Shown piece after piece: positions 1 through 6,352 of a stretch of DNA of 10,622 bases (positions are counted from its first letter, which is position 1; each line of letters starts with the position of its first letter). Made by a program: the position numbers and the translations under genes. Origin of the DNA: Desulfobacteraceae bacterium UBA2771 (GTDB lineage: Bacteria; Desulfobacterota; Desulfobacteria; Desulfobacterales; Desulfosarcinaceae); NCBI GenBank assembly GCA_002352605.1, contig DEIP01000077.1, forward strand, positions 1-10,622. The letters are read 5' to 3'. The notes beneath the pieces were generated by a model that saw only the letters and a list, made by a program, of their open reading frames with translations, was not told the origin of the DNA and did not search any database.

Positions 1-78
1 GGAAGAAACCGGTCTACTCGACAGGTTAAGCCAGCCGCCGAGAGACCATTCCGATTCCCTCCCCCAAACACCTTCAGC

Positions 79-666
79 CTATCCACCTAATCCCAACAAT
101 CCTTCCCGGATCTTCTTGTTTGCCTTTTCCCCCACATTATAGCGATAATACATATGAGCAAATGTGTTGCCCGGGATGGTGCCTCTGACTTCCCCCTGAT
201 AGGTGAGCGTGAGGCCGGTGCCCGGAACATAGACAGACTCGGAAGTCAGTCCCGGCTTCATGTCCTTGTTCAGCCAGGAGGCATATTTGTCGATGTCCGC
301 CCGGTTGTCGTCCACCATCTCCTTGGGGTTTCCCTTTTCCATCAGTTCGATAAATCCCTCGCTGACCTTCTTGGCGGTGGCCCTGCTGGTCAGATAGTGC
401 GTAAGCATGTATTTGACCTGCTCGGATTCGATCACTTCCTTTGGATCTTTGGTGGGGGTTTCCAGGTAGAGGCCGACGGCGTATACCTTCACGAAACCGA
501 GTTTCTTAAGGTAGGAGACCCCGTTCAGTTTGAGGGTTTTGCCCTCGATGGTCTTTTCTGTGGGAAATTTCACTCCCAGAATCTCAACATCTCCGGCAAA
601 TCCAGTGCCGGTCACCATAAAAACGAACACCACGGCCATGGCACATGCAAACCGTCTTCTGCTCAT
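79..666 (-). CDS. Exported chalcone isomerase-like (CHI-fold) protein
   Basis: A 195-residue protein resembling the bacterial chalcone isomerase-like family. Seen: an N-terminal signal peptide (Arg-rich residues 2-5, hydrophobic stretch about 7-24, probable cleavage after FAG near 25), then the family's typical opening with a GVKFP segment (31-35), LNGV (47-50) and a beta-strand segment FVKVYAVGLYL (58-68). The mature part is about 170 residues, normal for the family. The ATG at 666 is preceded by AGGAG (complement of 673-677), which supports the start. Known: bacterial members share the fold of plant chalcone isomerase and fatty-acid-binding relatives, and most have no shown enzyme activity. 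Inferred: a periplasmic protein of unknown role, perhaps binding a small lipid-like ligand. It is alone on its transcript, 374 bases downstream of pyrD, and no terminator is visible in the 78 bases that follow it. Confidence 0.8.
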   Translation of the reverse strand: MSRRRFACAMAVVFVFMVTGTGFAGDVEILGVKFPTEKTIEGKTLKLNGVSYLKKLGFVKVYAVGLYLETPTKDPKEVIESEQVKYMLTHYLTSRATAKKVSEGFIELMEKGNPKEMVDDNRADIDKYASWLNKDMKPGLTSESVYVPGTGLTLTYQGEVRGTIPGNTFAHMYYRYNVGEKANKKIREGLLGLGG

Positions 667-763
667 CCTTTTCTCCTTTGGTTGTCAGCGTCCATCCGAT
701 GGCGGTTCGATCGGACGGAAGGGTTGGAAAAAAATCCTGACCCAGAGGACCAGGCTTCGGGTT

Positions 764-778
764 GCCCCTGAAAGGGGC
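764..778. repeat. Short perfect hairpin GCCCCT-GAA-AGGGGC
   Basis: Six-base GC-rich arms (764-769 and 773-778) enclose a three-base loop. It lies about 100 bases upstream of the CHI-like start. No T-run follows on either strand, so the role is open: a leader RNA structure of the minus-strand gene is possible. Confidence 0.4.
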
Positions 779-802
779 TTGATCCCCGGGATAATAAATG
801 AA

Positions 803-837
803 CCGAAGAATTCAGAAGCCAGGAGGCGGAAGAATTC
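803..837. repeat. GAATTC-containing short repeat, inverted relative of 979-1028
   Basis: Two GAAGAATTC copies (805-813 and 829-837) flank a purine-rich core containing CAGAAGCCAGGAG. Read on the opposite strand the region resembles the CTGACTC/CTGAATTC units at 979-1028, so the two blocks are diverged and in opposite orientation. The match is partial, not perfect. Confidence 0.5.
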
Positions 838-978
838 GGATGCCGCTTCGCTCCGGCAAATTTAATTTTTTATTGACTGAGCCGAAGGCGAACACCTTAT
901 TCTTGTATAAAACTACGCCCAAATGGCACAGTTTCTTTCCCGCTTAAACTGATCGCCTCGGCGGTCAGCGGCGGCGCT

Positions 979-1028
979 GAATTCTGACTCCTGAATTCTG
1001 ACTCCTGAATTCCCAATTCCCAATTCCC
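979..1028. repeat. Tandem repeat: 14-bp unit x2 then 7-bp unit x3
   Basis: GAATTCTGACTCCT occurs twice head to tail (979-992 and 993-1006). It runs directly into GAATTC at 1007 and three copies of AATTCCC (1008-1014, 1015-1021, 1022-1028). The array ends 13 bases from the pyrD stop codon, on the 3' side of that gene. From memory, CTGACTC/GAATTC arrays of this kind are frequent between genes in Desulfobacterota, but no search was run. It may arise by slippage or belong to a dispersed intergenic repeat family. Confidence 0.8.
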
Positions 1029-1040
1029 AGTCCTCCGCCC

Positions 1041-1964
1041 TCAGCCCTCCGTCACCAGCGTCCCGATCAACTGCTTAATGTCATTGAGGCCCTCCTGCTT
1101 CAGCCATTTTTCCATGCCGTCGATGATCGCCATGGTGCTGCCCGGGTTGACGAAGTTGGCCGTTCCCACCTGGATGGCCGTGGCGCCCACCATCATGAAT
1201 TCCAATGCGTCCGTGGCATTCATGATGCCGCCCACACCGATAATGGGAATCTTCACCGCCTGGGCCGCCTGCCAGACCATGCGCAGAGCAACGGGTTTGA
1301 TGGCGGGTCCGGAGAGGCCGCCGGTGATGTTGGCCAGTTTAGGACGGCGGGTGGACAGGTCCACGGCCATGCCGGTGATGGTATTGATCACCGACAGGGC
1401 GTCGGCCCCGGCGTCTTCGGCCACCTTGGCCATCAACGCGATGTCGGTGACGTTGGGAGAAAGCTTGACCATCAGGTGCTTGGTGGTCTTTTGCCGGACG
1501 GATTTCACCACCTCGTAGGCGATTTTGGGGTCGGAACCAAAGGCCACCCCGCCCTCTTTTACATTGGGGCAGGAGATGTTCACCTCCAGCCCCTCGACGG
1601 CCGTAAGCGGTTCCATGCGTTCGGCCAACCGGGCATACGCCTCAATGGTCTTGCCATAAATGTTGCCGATGATGGGCGGGTGAAGGGTCTTTAAAAATGG
1701 CAGTTTGTCCTGGATGAAAGCGTCGATACCCACATTTTCCAGCCCGATGGCATTCAGCATGCCGCAGCTGGTCTCGACGATGCGCGGAGGCGGGTTCCCC
1801 TCGGTCGGTTTCAGGGAAAGACCTTTGACGATGATGCCGCCCAGACGGTTCAAGTCGATATAGTGTTCGAATTCCCGGGCATAGCCGAAGGTGCCCGAGG
1901 CGGTCATCACCGGATTTTGGAGCTTCAGGCCGCCGATATCGACGGCCAGGTCAGGTGTGGTCAT
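1041..1964 (-). CDS. pyrD: Dihydroorotate dehydrogenase, type 1B catalytic subunit
   Basis: Oxidises dihydroorotate to orotate, the fourth step of pyrimidine synthesis, in the cytoplasm. The 307 residues are full family length. Seen: N-terminal substrate/FMN region with ASGTFGY (22-28), VKGLS (46-50) and NAIGLEN (71-77); the active-site loop ISCPNVKEGG with Cys132 as the catalytic base (class 1 enzymes use Cys, class 2 Ser); VKLSPN (166-171); INT (193-195); and the FMN phosphate segments GLSGPAIKP (216-224) and GVGGI (243-247). Overall the sequence fits subclass 1B (NAD-linked), which normally works as a PyrD2-PyrK2 complex; PyrK carries FAD and a 2Fe-2S cluster. No pyrK is adjacent, so the partner must lie elsewhere. 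ATG at 1964 has a GAGAGG-type ribosome site. The gene lies 50 bases after the MBL-fold gene and probably shares its transcript. Confidence 0.93.
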   Translation of the reverse strand: MTTPDLAVDIGGLKLQNPVMTASGTFGYAREFEHYIDLNRLGGIIVKGLSLKPTEGNPPPRIVETSCGMLNAIGLENVGIDAFIQDKLPFLKTLHPPIIGNIYGKTIEAYARLAERMEPLTAVEGLEVNISCPNVKEGGVAFGSDPKIAYEVVKSVRQKTTKHLMVKLSPNVTDIALMAKVAEDAGADALSVINTITGMAVDLSTRRPKLANITGGLSGPAIKPVALRMVWQAAQAVKIPIIGVGGIMNATDALEFMMVGATAIQVGTANFVNPGSTMAIIDGMEKWLKQEGLNDIKQLIGTLVTEG

Positions 1965-2014
1965 GCAACCCTCTCTGTTTTAGAAAGGCTATGAACGTCG
2001 AATATCCAACGACA

Positions 2015-2935
2015 TTAAGATTCGTTGAATCCCCGCGTGGCCTGCATTTTTCTCAGAACGGTTTTGATGCGGGCCTCCAGGTTGAGTACATAAGCCGGTT
2101 CGGGCTGCCGAAACCCGGACTTGCCATCCCACTCAACCGCTTTGACCCGTTTCATCACGGCATGGATATTCCCGTTTTCCGCTGCAAGAAACCGCTCCAC
2201 CATATTTCGAAACCGGCGGCTTTGCACCAGGGATTCAGCCATGTGCCGCCGTGCATCGTAGCCGGTGCAGGAATAGTTATGGCCCAGGAACAGGGTTTCC
2301 ACGTCCAGCGTGCCCAATCGCTGCATGGATTGGTAGTGGACATCGTAGTCCACCAGACAGGCGGTCACGATATAGCCGGTCTCATCCGGTGTACCCAAGG
2401 CTTCGGAAGCAACCAGCAGTTTACGCTGGGGAATGTAATAGGAGAGAAAATCCCAGGTGTGCCCGGGTGTCTCCATGGTTTGGACGGTGAGATCCGGCGA
2501 GATCTCAAAACAGTCCCCCTCCCCTGCCGTCACATCCACGCTGAACGGTTCGAAATGAGCGTCTCCCGATTCGACACCCAAATCCGCAGCCATCCCGGCA
2601 GCAAATTGGTTGAGGTCAGAGATCAATGAAATGGCATTGGGTCGACCAAGCACATCGGCAGCCTTTTTCGAACAGACCACCTTCATCTTTGGAAACTGAG
2701 CCTTGAGATAGGCCACGGCGCCGCAATGGTCAAAATGGGAGTGGGTGAGAAAACACCACGCCGGTTGGCGATCATCCAACACCTGCCGAACCTGTCGGGC
2801 ATAAATCGGTCCCAGGAAGGCCATTCCGGCATCGAACAGGGCCGGCCTGTCGCCGTCAACCAACAAGACAGGTATGACACGGTGCCCCAGCATATGGATA
2901 CCGTCGCCGATTTCTCCGATCTGGTCAACTACCAT
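2015..2935 (-). CDS. MBL-fold metallo-hydrolase
   Basis: A 306-residue enzyme of the metallo-beta-lactamase fold, without signal peptide, so cytoplasmic. Seen: the metal motif THSHFDHCG with ligands His65, His67, Asp69 and His70; a third-metal histidine in TPGHTWD (His159); LGHN (His219) near the C-terminal side; and a C-terminal helical part (about 225-306). The residue that usually bridges the two metals, an Asp, appears to be Glu178 in VASEALG. Known: this superfamily covers glyoxalase II, lactonases, nucleases and sulfur dioxygenases, and the motifs do not decide the substrate. The GHTWDFLSYYI segment fits a hydrolase of small (thio)esters better than an RNase. ATG at 2935 has GGAGGG just upstream. 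It is the first gene of a probable unit with pyrD. Nothing in its sequence explains a link with pyrimidine synthesis. Confidence 0.85.
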   Translation of the reverse strand: MVVDQIGEIGDGIHMLGHRVIPVLLVDGDRPALFDAGMAFLGPIYARQVRQVLDDRQPAWCFLTHSHFDHCGAVAYLKAQFPKMKVVCSKKAADVLGRPNAISLISDLNQFAAGMAADLGVESGDAHFEPFSVDVTAGEGDCFEISPDLTVQTMETPGHTWDFLSYYIPQRKLLVASEALGTPDETGYIVTACLVDYDVHYQSMQRLGTLDVETLFLGHNYSCTGYDARRHMAESLVQSRRFRNMVERFLAAENGNIHAVMKRVKAVEWDGKSGFRQPEPAYVLNLEARIKTVLRKMQATRGFNES

Positions 2936-3006
2936 GTTCCCTCCACGGGTATCGCTGCAAGGTTACTGATTATCTGAAGGCGGGAATGCCTCAACAATCG
3001 GTAGGG

Positions 3007-3035
3007 AATATAGACGAGTTAGAAACATTGATCAA
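3007..3035 (-). promoter_or_regulatory. Sigma-70-like promoter for MBL-pyrD unit
   Basis: On the minus strand TTGATC (complement of 3030-3035) is followed after exactly 17 bases by TATATT (complement of 3007-3012). That is four of six matches at -35 and five of six at -10, with ideal spacing. Transcription would start near 3000, giving a leader of about 65 bases before the ATG at 2935. Confidence 0.65.
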
Positions 3036-3086
3036 CCCGGAGTTTTCGTCACGCCTGTTATGGTACGCCTTCCACCGATCCAGGAT

Positions 3087-3115
3087 TTGTGCTACGATTC
3101 CATATTTCGAATACT
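3087..3115 (+). promoter_or_regulatory. Weak candidate promoter region for nfeD
   Basis: TGCTACGAT at 3090-3098 fits an extended -10 (TGnTAnnnT), but the sequence 17 bases before it is a poor -35. Alternatively TTGTGC at 3087-3092 pairs with AATACT at 3110-3115 over 17 bases. Either would leave a leader of about 160-175 bases before nfeD. Neither is strong. Confidence 0.25.
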
Positions 3116-3278
3116 CGTTGAAAATGGACAAATTGCCCTTTGGTCCCGGTTAAAACTGCCGATATTCGGTTGAGACGGAAAAAAGGAAGTTCGAACTGGT
3201 TGCAAATATATCAAACCAAACCTTGGCGTTTGCATTATCAGACCGTTTCCCAACCCTTAAACCCTTTCAGGAACCGAT

Positions 3279-3731
3279 ATGCATATCACCGTTCAATACT
3301 GGCACTGGCTGGTGTTTGGCATGATCCTCATCATGGCCGAAATATTCATTCCCAGCTTCACCATTTTCTGGTTCGGCCTGGGGGGACTGGTGGTAGGCGG
3401 CCTGACCCTGCTCTTCCCCGGCACCGGCTTCACCCGGCAGCTGTTGGTCTGGGCCATTGCCTCGTGCGGTTTTACTTTCCTCTGGTTCAAATTCATCCGG
3501 CCGAGGATGACCGACCGGACCCGGGCGGGAATCTCCCGAGAAGCCGCCATCGGCGAAACCGGCCAGGTGATCCGGGAGCCGAATCGAGGGCGGCGGGGCA
3601 TGGTACGCTTTGCCATCCCGCTGTTGGGATCGGAAGAGTGGCCGTTTATTTGTGATTCAGCGGTCTTCGCCGGAGACCGGGTGACCGTGACTGAGTTTTC
3701 CGGCAATGCATTGGTGGTTAAAAAAGTATAG
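3279..3731 (+). CDS. NfeD-family membrane protein (short form)
   Basis: A 150-residue short NfeD protein. Seen: two to three hydrophobic segments (about 8-29, 30-47 and 54-73), a short Arg-rich loop (RPRMTDRTR, 74-82), then a soluble beta-rich domain (about 90-150) with IGETGQV (91-97), AGDRVTV (131-137) and a final NALVVKKV, which is the OB-fold typical of the family. The protease domain of long NfeD proteins is absent. Known: short NfeD proteins are nearly always encoded beside an SPFH/stomatin gene and are thought to help organise it in membrane microdomains; the OB-fold faces the cytoplasm. The SPFH gene follows 41 bases later, matching that rule. AGGA at 3269-3272 lies six bases before the ATG. 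Confidence 0.85.
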   Translation: MHITVQYWHWLVFGMILIMAEIFIPSFTIFWFGLGGLVVGGLTLLFPGTGFTRQLLVWAIASCGFTFLWFKFIRPRMTDRTRAGISREAAIGETGQVIREPNRGRRGMVRFAIPLLGSEEWPFICDSAVFAGDRVTVTEFSGNALVVKKV

Positions 3732-3772
3732 CTGTTTTTTTTAAAATAACTTTTGGCTAAAAGGAGAAGCAC

Positions 3773-4624
3773 ATGGAAGGACTGATCGTTGTCGTTGTCT
3801 TTGTGGTACTGGTGATCATTACCCTCGTTCTTGGCGTTCGCATCGTCCCCCAGGGCAGCAAACAGGTGGTTCAGCGGCTGGGAAAATACAACAAGACCCT
3901 CGGCCCGGGCCTGAATATCATCATCCCCTACATCGACTCGGTGGCCTACAAAGTCACCACCAAGGATATCGTGCTGGACATCCCCTCCCAGGAAGTGATC
4001 ACCCGGGACAATGCCGTGATCATCGCCAACGCTGTAGCCTACATCAACATCGTCTCACCGGAAAAGGCGGTGTACGGCGTGGACGACTACCAGGTCGCCA
4101 TCCAGACCCTGGTGCAGACCTCCCTGCGTTCCATCGTGGGAGAAATGGATCTGGACGAGGCCCTCTCCTCCCGCGATCAGATCAAGGCCAAACTCAAAGC
4201 GGCCATCTCCGACGATATCGCGGACTGGGGCATTATCATGAAAACCGTCGAGATCCAGGACATCAACCCCTCGGCGACCATGCAGGCCGCCATGGAAGAG
4301 CAGGCCGCCGCCGAGCGTCAGCGTCGGGCCACGGTGACCCGGGCCGACGGCGAGAAGGCCGCGGCCATCCTGGAGGCCGAAGGCCGTCTGGAGGCCTCCA
4401 AACGCGATGCCCAGGCCAAGGTCGTTCTGGCCGAAGCCAGCCAGCGGGCCATCCAGAAAGTCACCGAGGCCATCGGCGAAAATGAGATTCCCGTGATGTA
4501 CCTGATCGGCGAGAAATACGTGGAGGCACTGAAGAACCTGTCCGCATCACCAAACGCCAAGGTGGTATTGATGCCGGCGGAAATTCCGACGGCGATACGG
4601 GGTATTTTGGGCAGGCTCAAGTAA
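3773..4624 (+). CDS. SPFH/stomatin-like membrane scaffold protein (paraslipin/QmcA type)
   Basis: A 283-residue SPFH (band 7) protein, close to the usual length of bacterial paraslipins and QmcA. Seen: an N-terminal membrane segment (about 4-22); the SPFH core starting IVPQGSKQVVQRLGKYNKTL (24-43) and GPGLNIIIPYID (44-55); DIPSQEVITRDNAVI (69-83); and an Ala/Glu/Arg-rich helical region (about 170-235, with EEQAAAERQRRA) expected to form a coiled coil for oligomerisation. The C-terminal end is short. Known: such proteins form ring- or cage-like oligomers at the membrane, partner NfeD, and affect membrane fluidity and FtsH-type proteolysis. An AAAGGAG-type ribosome site precedes ATG 3773. The diguanylate cyclase gene starts 13 bases after the stop, so the two are almost surely co-transcribed. 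I give no gene symbol because family naming is inconsistent. Confidence 0.92.
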   Translation: MEGLIVVVVFVVLVIITLVLGVRIVPQGSKQVVQRLGKYNKTLGPGLNIIIPYIDSVAYKVTTKDIVLDIPSQEVITRDNAVIIANAVAYINIVSPEKAVYGVDDYQVAIQTLVQTSLRSIVGEMDLDEALSSRDQIKAKLKAAISDDIADWGIIMKTVEIQDINPSATMQAAMEEQAAAERQRRATVTRADGEKAAAILEAEGRLEASKRDAQAKVVLAEASQRAIQKVTEAIGENEIPVMYLIGEKYVEALKNLSASPNAKVVLMPAEIPTAIRGILGRLK

Positions 4625-4637
4625 AGGGCGACAGACC

Positions 4638-5732
4638 ATGAAACCATTCGGCAAATCCAAGCCCACCGGCGTTGATCCGGCAACTTTGGCCAAGGAGGTC
4701 GTTGAAGCCCGGGAGCGCTTGAATCTGTTTTTGGAGAGCATTCGCGCCCTGTTTTTCTTCGTACGCGAATATACCCTGGACATCTCCGAGATCGATGCCG
4801 AGGGCTTTAAAAAACAGCTGGCGGCCCTGCAGGAAAAATTTCAGGAGGGTGAAAAAACAAAAATCATCGCCGGCCAATTCGACCGGCAAAAGGCAAACAT
4901 TCTAAACCACATCCAGCGGCAGAAAACCTACATCGACGAACGCGAAACCGAATTCAGGGAGATCATCGACCTGATGACGGCGGCCATGGCCGGGCTGGAC
5001 AACGAAAACCGTGATTTTTACGGCAGCATCCGCTCCCGGGGCAAACGATTCGAAGAGATCACCCTGCTGGATGACATCAAACAGATCAAAAGTGAATTGG
5101 TCCGCGAGGTGGACAAAATGAAGGCCATGGTCCGGGAAAAGGAAAACCTGGACCAGAAAACCCTCGATTCTCTCTCCGACCAGGTGGAGATCCTGAAAAT
5201 GGAACTGGACAAGGCGCGGCATTCCGCCAATACCGACGGCCTGACCGGCGTCAAGAACCGCAAGGCGCTGGATGGCCATCTGCACAACCTGGTGGAACGA
5301 AATCGCGTCACCCGTTCGCCTTTTTCCCTGTTGATGATGGATCTGGACGATTTCAAGCGGCTCAACGACACCTATGGCCATACGGTGGGGGATCGCATGC
5401 TCCTCGCCTTTGCCGAAAAGTGTCGCAACTCGGTGAGAAGCGGCGATTTTCTGGCCCGTTACGGCGGTGAAGAGTTCACCCTGATCCTGCCCGGTGCCTC
5501 CCTTCGAAATGCCACCAAGAAGGCCCGGAAACTCTGCCGATCCGTTGCCGCCGCCCGCTACGCCGCAGACGATTCCCCGAACGCTGACGTGGTGTCCGTC
5601 ACCGTAAGCATCGGGGTCGGCACCTACCGGGAGGACGACACGGCGAAAAGCCTGGTGGACCGGGCCGACAAATGCCTTTACAAAGCCAAAGCGGCCGGCA
5701 AGAACCAAGTGGTTCCCGAAAACACGCTGTAA
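4638..5732 (+). CDS. GGDEF diguanylate cyclase with helical N-terminal domain
   Basis: Makes the second messenger cyclic di-GMP from two GTP. The protein has 364 residues. The N-terminal half (about 13-195) is rich in helix and coiled coil, with no membrane segment and no sensor domain I can name. The GGDEF domain runs from about 196 (NTDGLTGVKNRKAL) to 360, with DLDDFKRLND (235-244), the catalytic loop RYGGEEF (GGEEF at 276-280), SIGVGTY (324-330) and the ending YKAKAAGKN (348-356). RSGD at 267-270, five residues before GGEEF, is a complete RxxD product-inhibition site. All key residues are present, so it should be active and feedback-regulated. It starts 13 bases after the SPFH gene, with AAGGG overlapping that gene's stop. 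This implies translational coupling and suggests that membrane-scaffold state is an input. That input is inferred, not seen. Confidence 0.93.
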   Translation: MKPFGKSKPTGVDPATLAKEVVEARERLNLFLESIRALFFFVREYTLDISEIDAEGFKKQLAALQEKFQEGEKTKIIAGQFDRQKANILNHIQRQKTYIDERETEFREIIDLMTAAMAGLDNENRDFYGSIRSRGKRFEEITLLDDIKQIKSELVREVDKMKAMVREKENLDQKTLDSLSDQVEILKMELDKARHSANTDGLTGVKNRKALDGHLHNLVERNRVTRSPFSLLMMDLDDFKRLNDTYGHTVGDRMLLAFAEKCRNSVRSGDFLARYGGEEFTLILPGASLRNATKKARKLCRSVAAARYAADDSPNADVVSVTVSIGVGTYREDDTAKSLVDRADKCLYKAKAAGKNQVVPENTL

Positions 5733-5750
5733 ACCGAAACACGGCTGTAA
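5716..5750 (+). repeat. Imperfect 18-base duplication at the end of the cyclase gene
   Basis: CCGAAAACACGCTGTAA (5716-5732) and CCGAAACACGGCTGTAA (5734-5750) are near copies with a period of 18. The first copy holds the last codons and stop of the cyclase; the second lies just after it. It looks like a small slippage duplication, not a regulatory site. Confidence 0.6.
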
Positions 5751-5823
5751 TCAATCCCGTTTTGCTTGCTCGTTTTTCACTTGCATTATTTCATTATCAA
5801 TCCGAACCGGTCCGGAGAAGACC

Positions 5824-6207
5824 ATGCCTGAATCAACACACACAATTGAAAACCTGATGAAGGTGTGCTTGAGCATCGTAACCGGCAGCGCATCGGCTGA
5901 TAATGACCCGGGCACCCCCTTCACGTTCATTTACGGTGTCGGCCCCTCGGGCATCAGCCCATTTGAAAAGGCCCTGTTCGGTAAGGGCGTCGGCGACCGG
6001 ATTCGATTGGACATGGCACCCACCGATTATTGTGAAACCGTTGGCCATCTCGAGTTACCCCTGGGTGAACCAACCGGCATCATCTCCCCCGTTTCCCTGC
6101 AGGTCACCATCACCGATGTCACCCGGGCGCCGGACCGTGAAGTGGTCAAAGCCATGGCGGCAGGCGGCAGTTGCAGTGACTGTGGCTGTGGATGCGGTGG
6201 TCATTAG
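5824..6207 (+). CDS. Small FKBP-like peptidyl-prolyl isomerase with SlyD-like Cys/His tail
   Basis: A 127-residue protein resembling the FKBP/SlyD group of prolyl isomerases. Seen: PFTFIYG (32-38) matches the conserved FKBP strand; GISPFEKALFGKGVGDRI (43-60) matches the 'P(G)-x-E-x-A-L-x-G-x-x-x-G-(E/D)' core that follows it; and SLQVTITDV (91-99) matches the closing strand. The tail GGSCSDCGCGCGGH holds Cys117, 120, 122, 124 and His127, a likely metal-binding end like that of SlyD. Unlike SlyD there is no room for the chaperone 'IF' insert between 60 and 90, so this is a minimal form. No signal peptide: cytoplasmic. GGAG (5814-5817) lies six bases before the ATG at 5824. It stands 91 bases after the cyclase and 145 before the GTPase gene, without a convincing promoter of its own. 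The call rests on motif recognition, and isomerase activity is not assured. Confidence 0.65.
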   Translation: MPESTHTIENLMKVCLSIVTGSASADNDPGTPFTFIYGVGPSGISPFEKALFGKGVGDRIRLDMAPTDYCETVGHLELPLGEPTGIISPVSLQVTITDVTRAPDREVVKAMAAGGSCSDCGCGCGGH

Positions 6208-6215
6208 CTTTTCTC

Positions 6216-6230
6216 CGGCCCCACAGGCCG
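6216..6230. repeat. Small inverted repeat after the FKBP-like gene
   Basis: CGGCC-CCACA-GGCCG forms a 5-bp hairpin nine bases after the stop codon. No T-run follows on the plus strand, so it is a poor intrinsic terminator but could weaken read-through. Confidence 0.3.
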
Positions 6231-6262
6231 ACGACAGCCGGCCGTCCGGTATCGATATAAGC

Positions 6263-6291
6263 TTGATTTGTTTACAGGAAACCCTTATACT
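6263..6291 (+). promoter_or_regulatory. Strong sigma-70-like promoter for the dynamin-like gene
   Basis: TTGATT at 6263-6268 (four of six) and TATACT at 6286-6291 (five of six) are separated by exactly 17 bases, in an AT-rich patch unlike the flanks. Transcription would start near 6298, about 55 bases before the ATG at 6353. This suggests the GTPase gene starts a new transcription unit. Confidence 0.65.
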
Positions 6292-6352
6292 TACAGGCAT
6301 TTTTAAGCCAAAGCCTTAACCCAACACGCCAGCCTGCGGACCGGAGACGTTC

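Larger units (their letters stand above)
667..1040. other. Gene-free stretch between pyrD and the CHI-like gene
   Basis: No credible gene lies here. Seen: GAATTC-centred repeats at both ends (803-837 and 979-1028, listed separately), a perfect short hairpin GCCCCT-GAA-AGGGGC at 764-778, and an inverted pair TCCGAT/ATCGGA at 695-700 and 710-715 in the probable 5' leader of the CHI-like gene. Neither hairpin is followed by a run of T on either strand, so neither reads as a standard terminator. I found no convincing -35/-10 pair for the CHI-like gene, so its promoter is unresolved. Confidence 0.6.
2936..3278. other. Divergent intergenic region between MBL-fold and NfeD genes
   Basis: A 343-base gene-free region between two divergent transcripts. 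It holds the minus-strand promoter at 3007-3035 and a weaker plus-strand candidate near 3087-3115. A TGCAAA/TTTGCA inverted pair lies at about 3200-3205 and 3229-3234, upstream of nfeD. I see no riboswitch that I can name, and no credible small ORF. Confidence 0.6.

Noticed and set aside
154..771. Long open frame on the plus strand over the CHI-like gene
   Set aside because: It overlaps a well-supported minus-strand gene, has low-complexity His-rich composition and matches no family.
873..911. TTGACT and TATAAA as a plus-strand promoter
   Set aside because: The spacing is 27 bases, and there is no plus-strand gene to serve; it would point into the 3' end of pyrD.
917..934. TGGCAC as a sigma-54 -24 element
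   Set aside because: No GC-type -12 element follows at the required spacing.
3732..3745. Eight-T run after nfeD as a terminator
   Set aside because: No stem precedes it, and nfeD with the SPFH gene is expected to be one transcript.
4902..5708. 268-codon minus-strand frame inside the cyclase gene
   Set aside because: It is the antisense shadow of a clear GGDEF protein, with no family resemblance and no ribosome site.
5762..5797. Promoter before the FKBP-like gene (TTGCTT ... CATTAT)
   Set aside because: No hexamer pair with 16-18 base spacing reaches an acceptable match at both elements.
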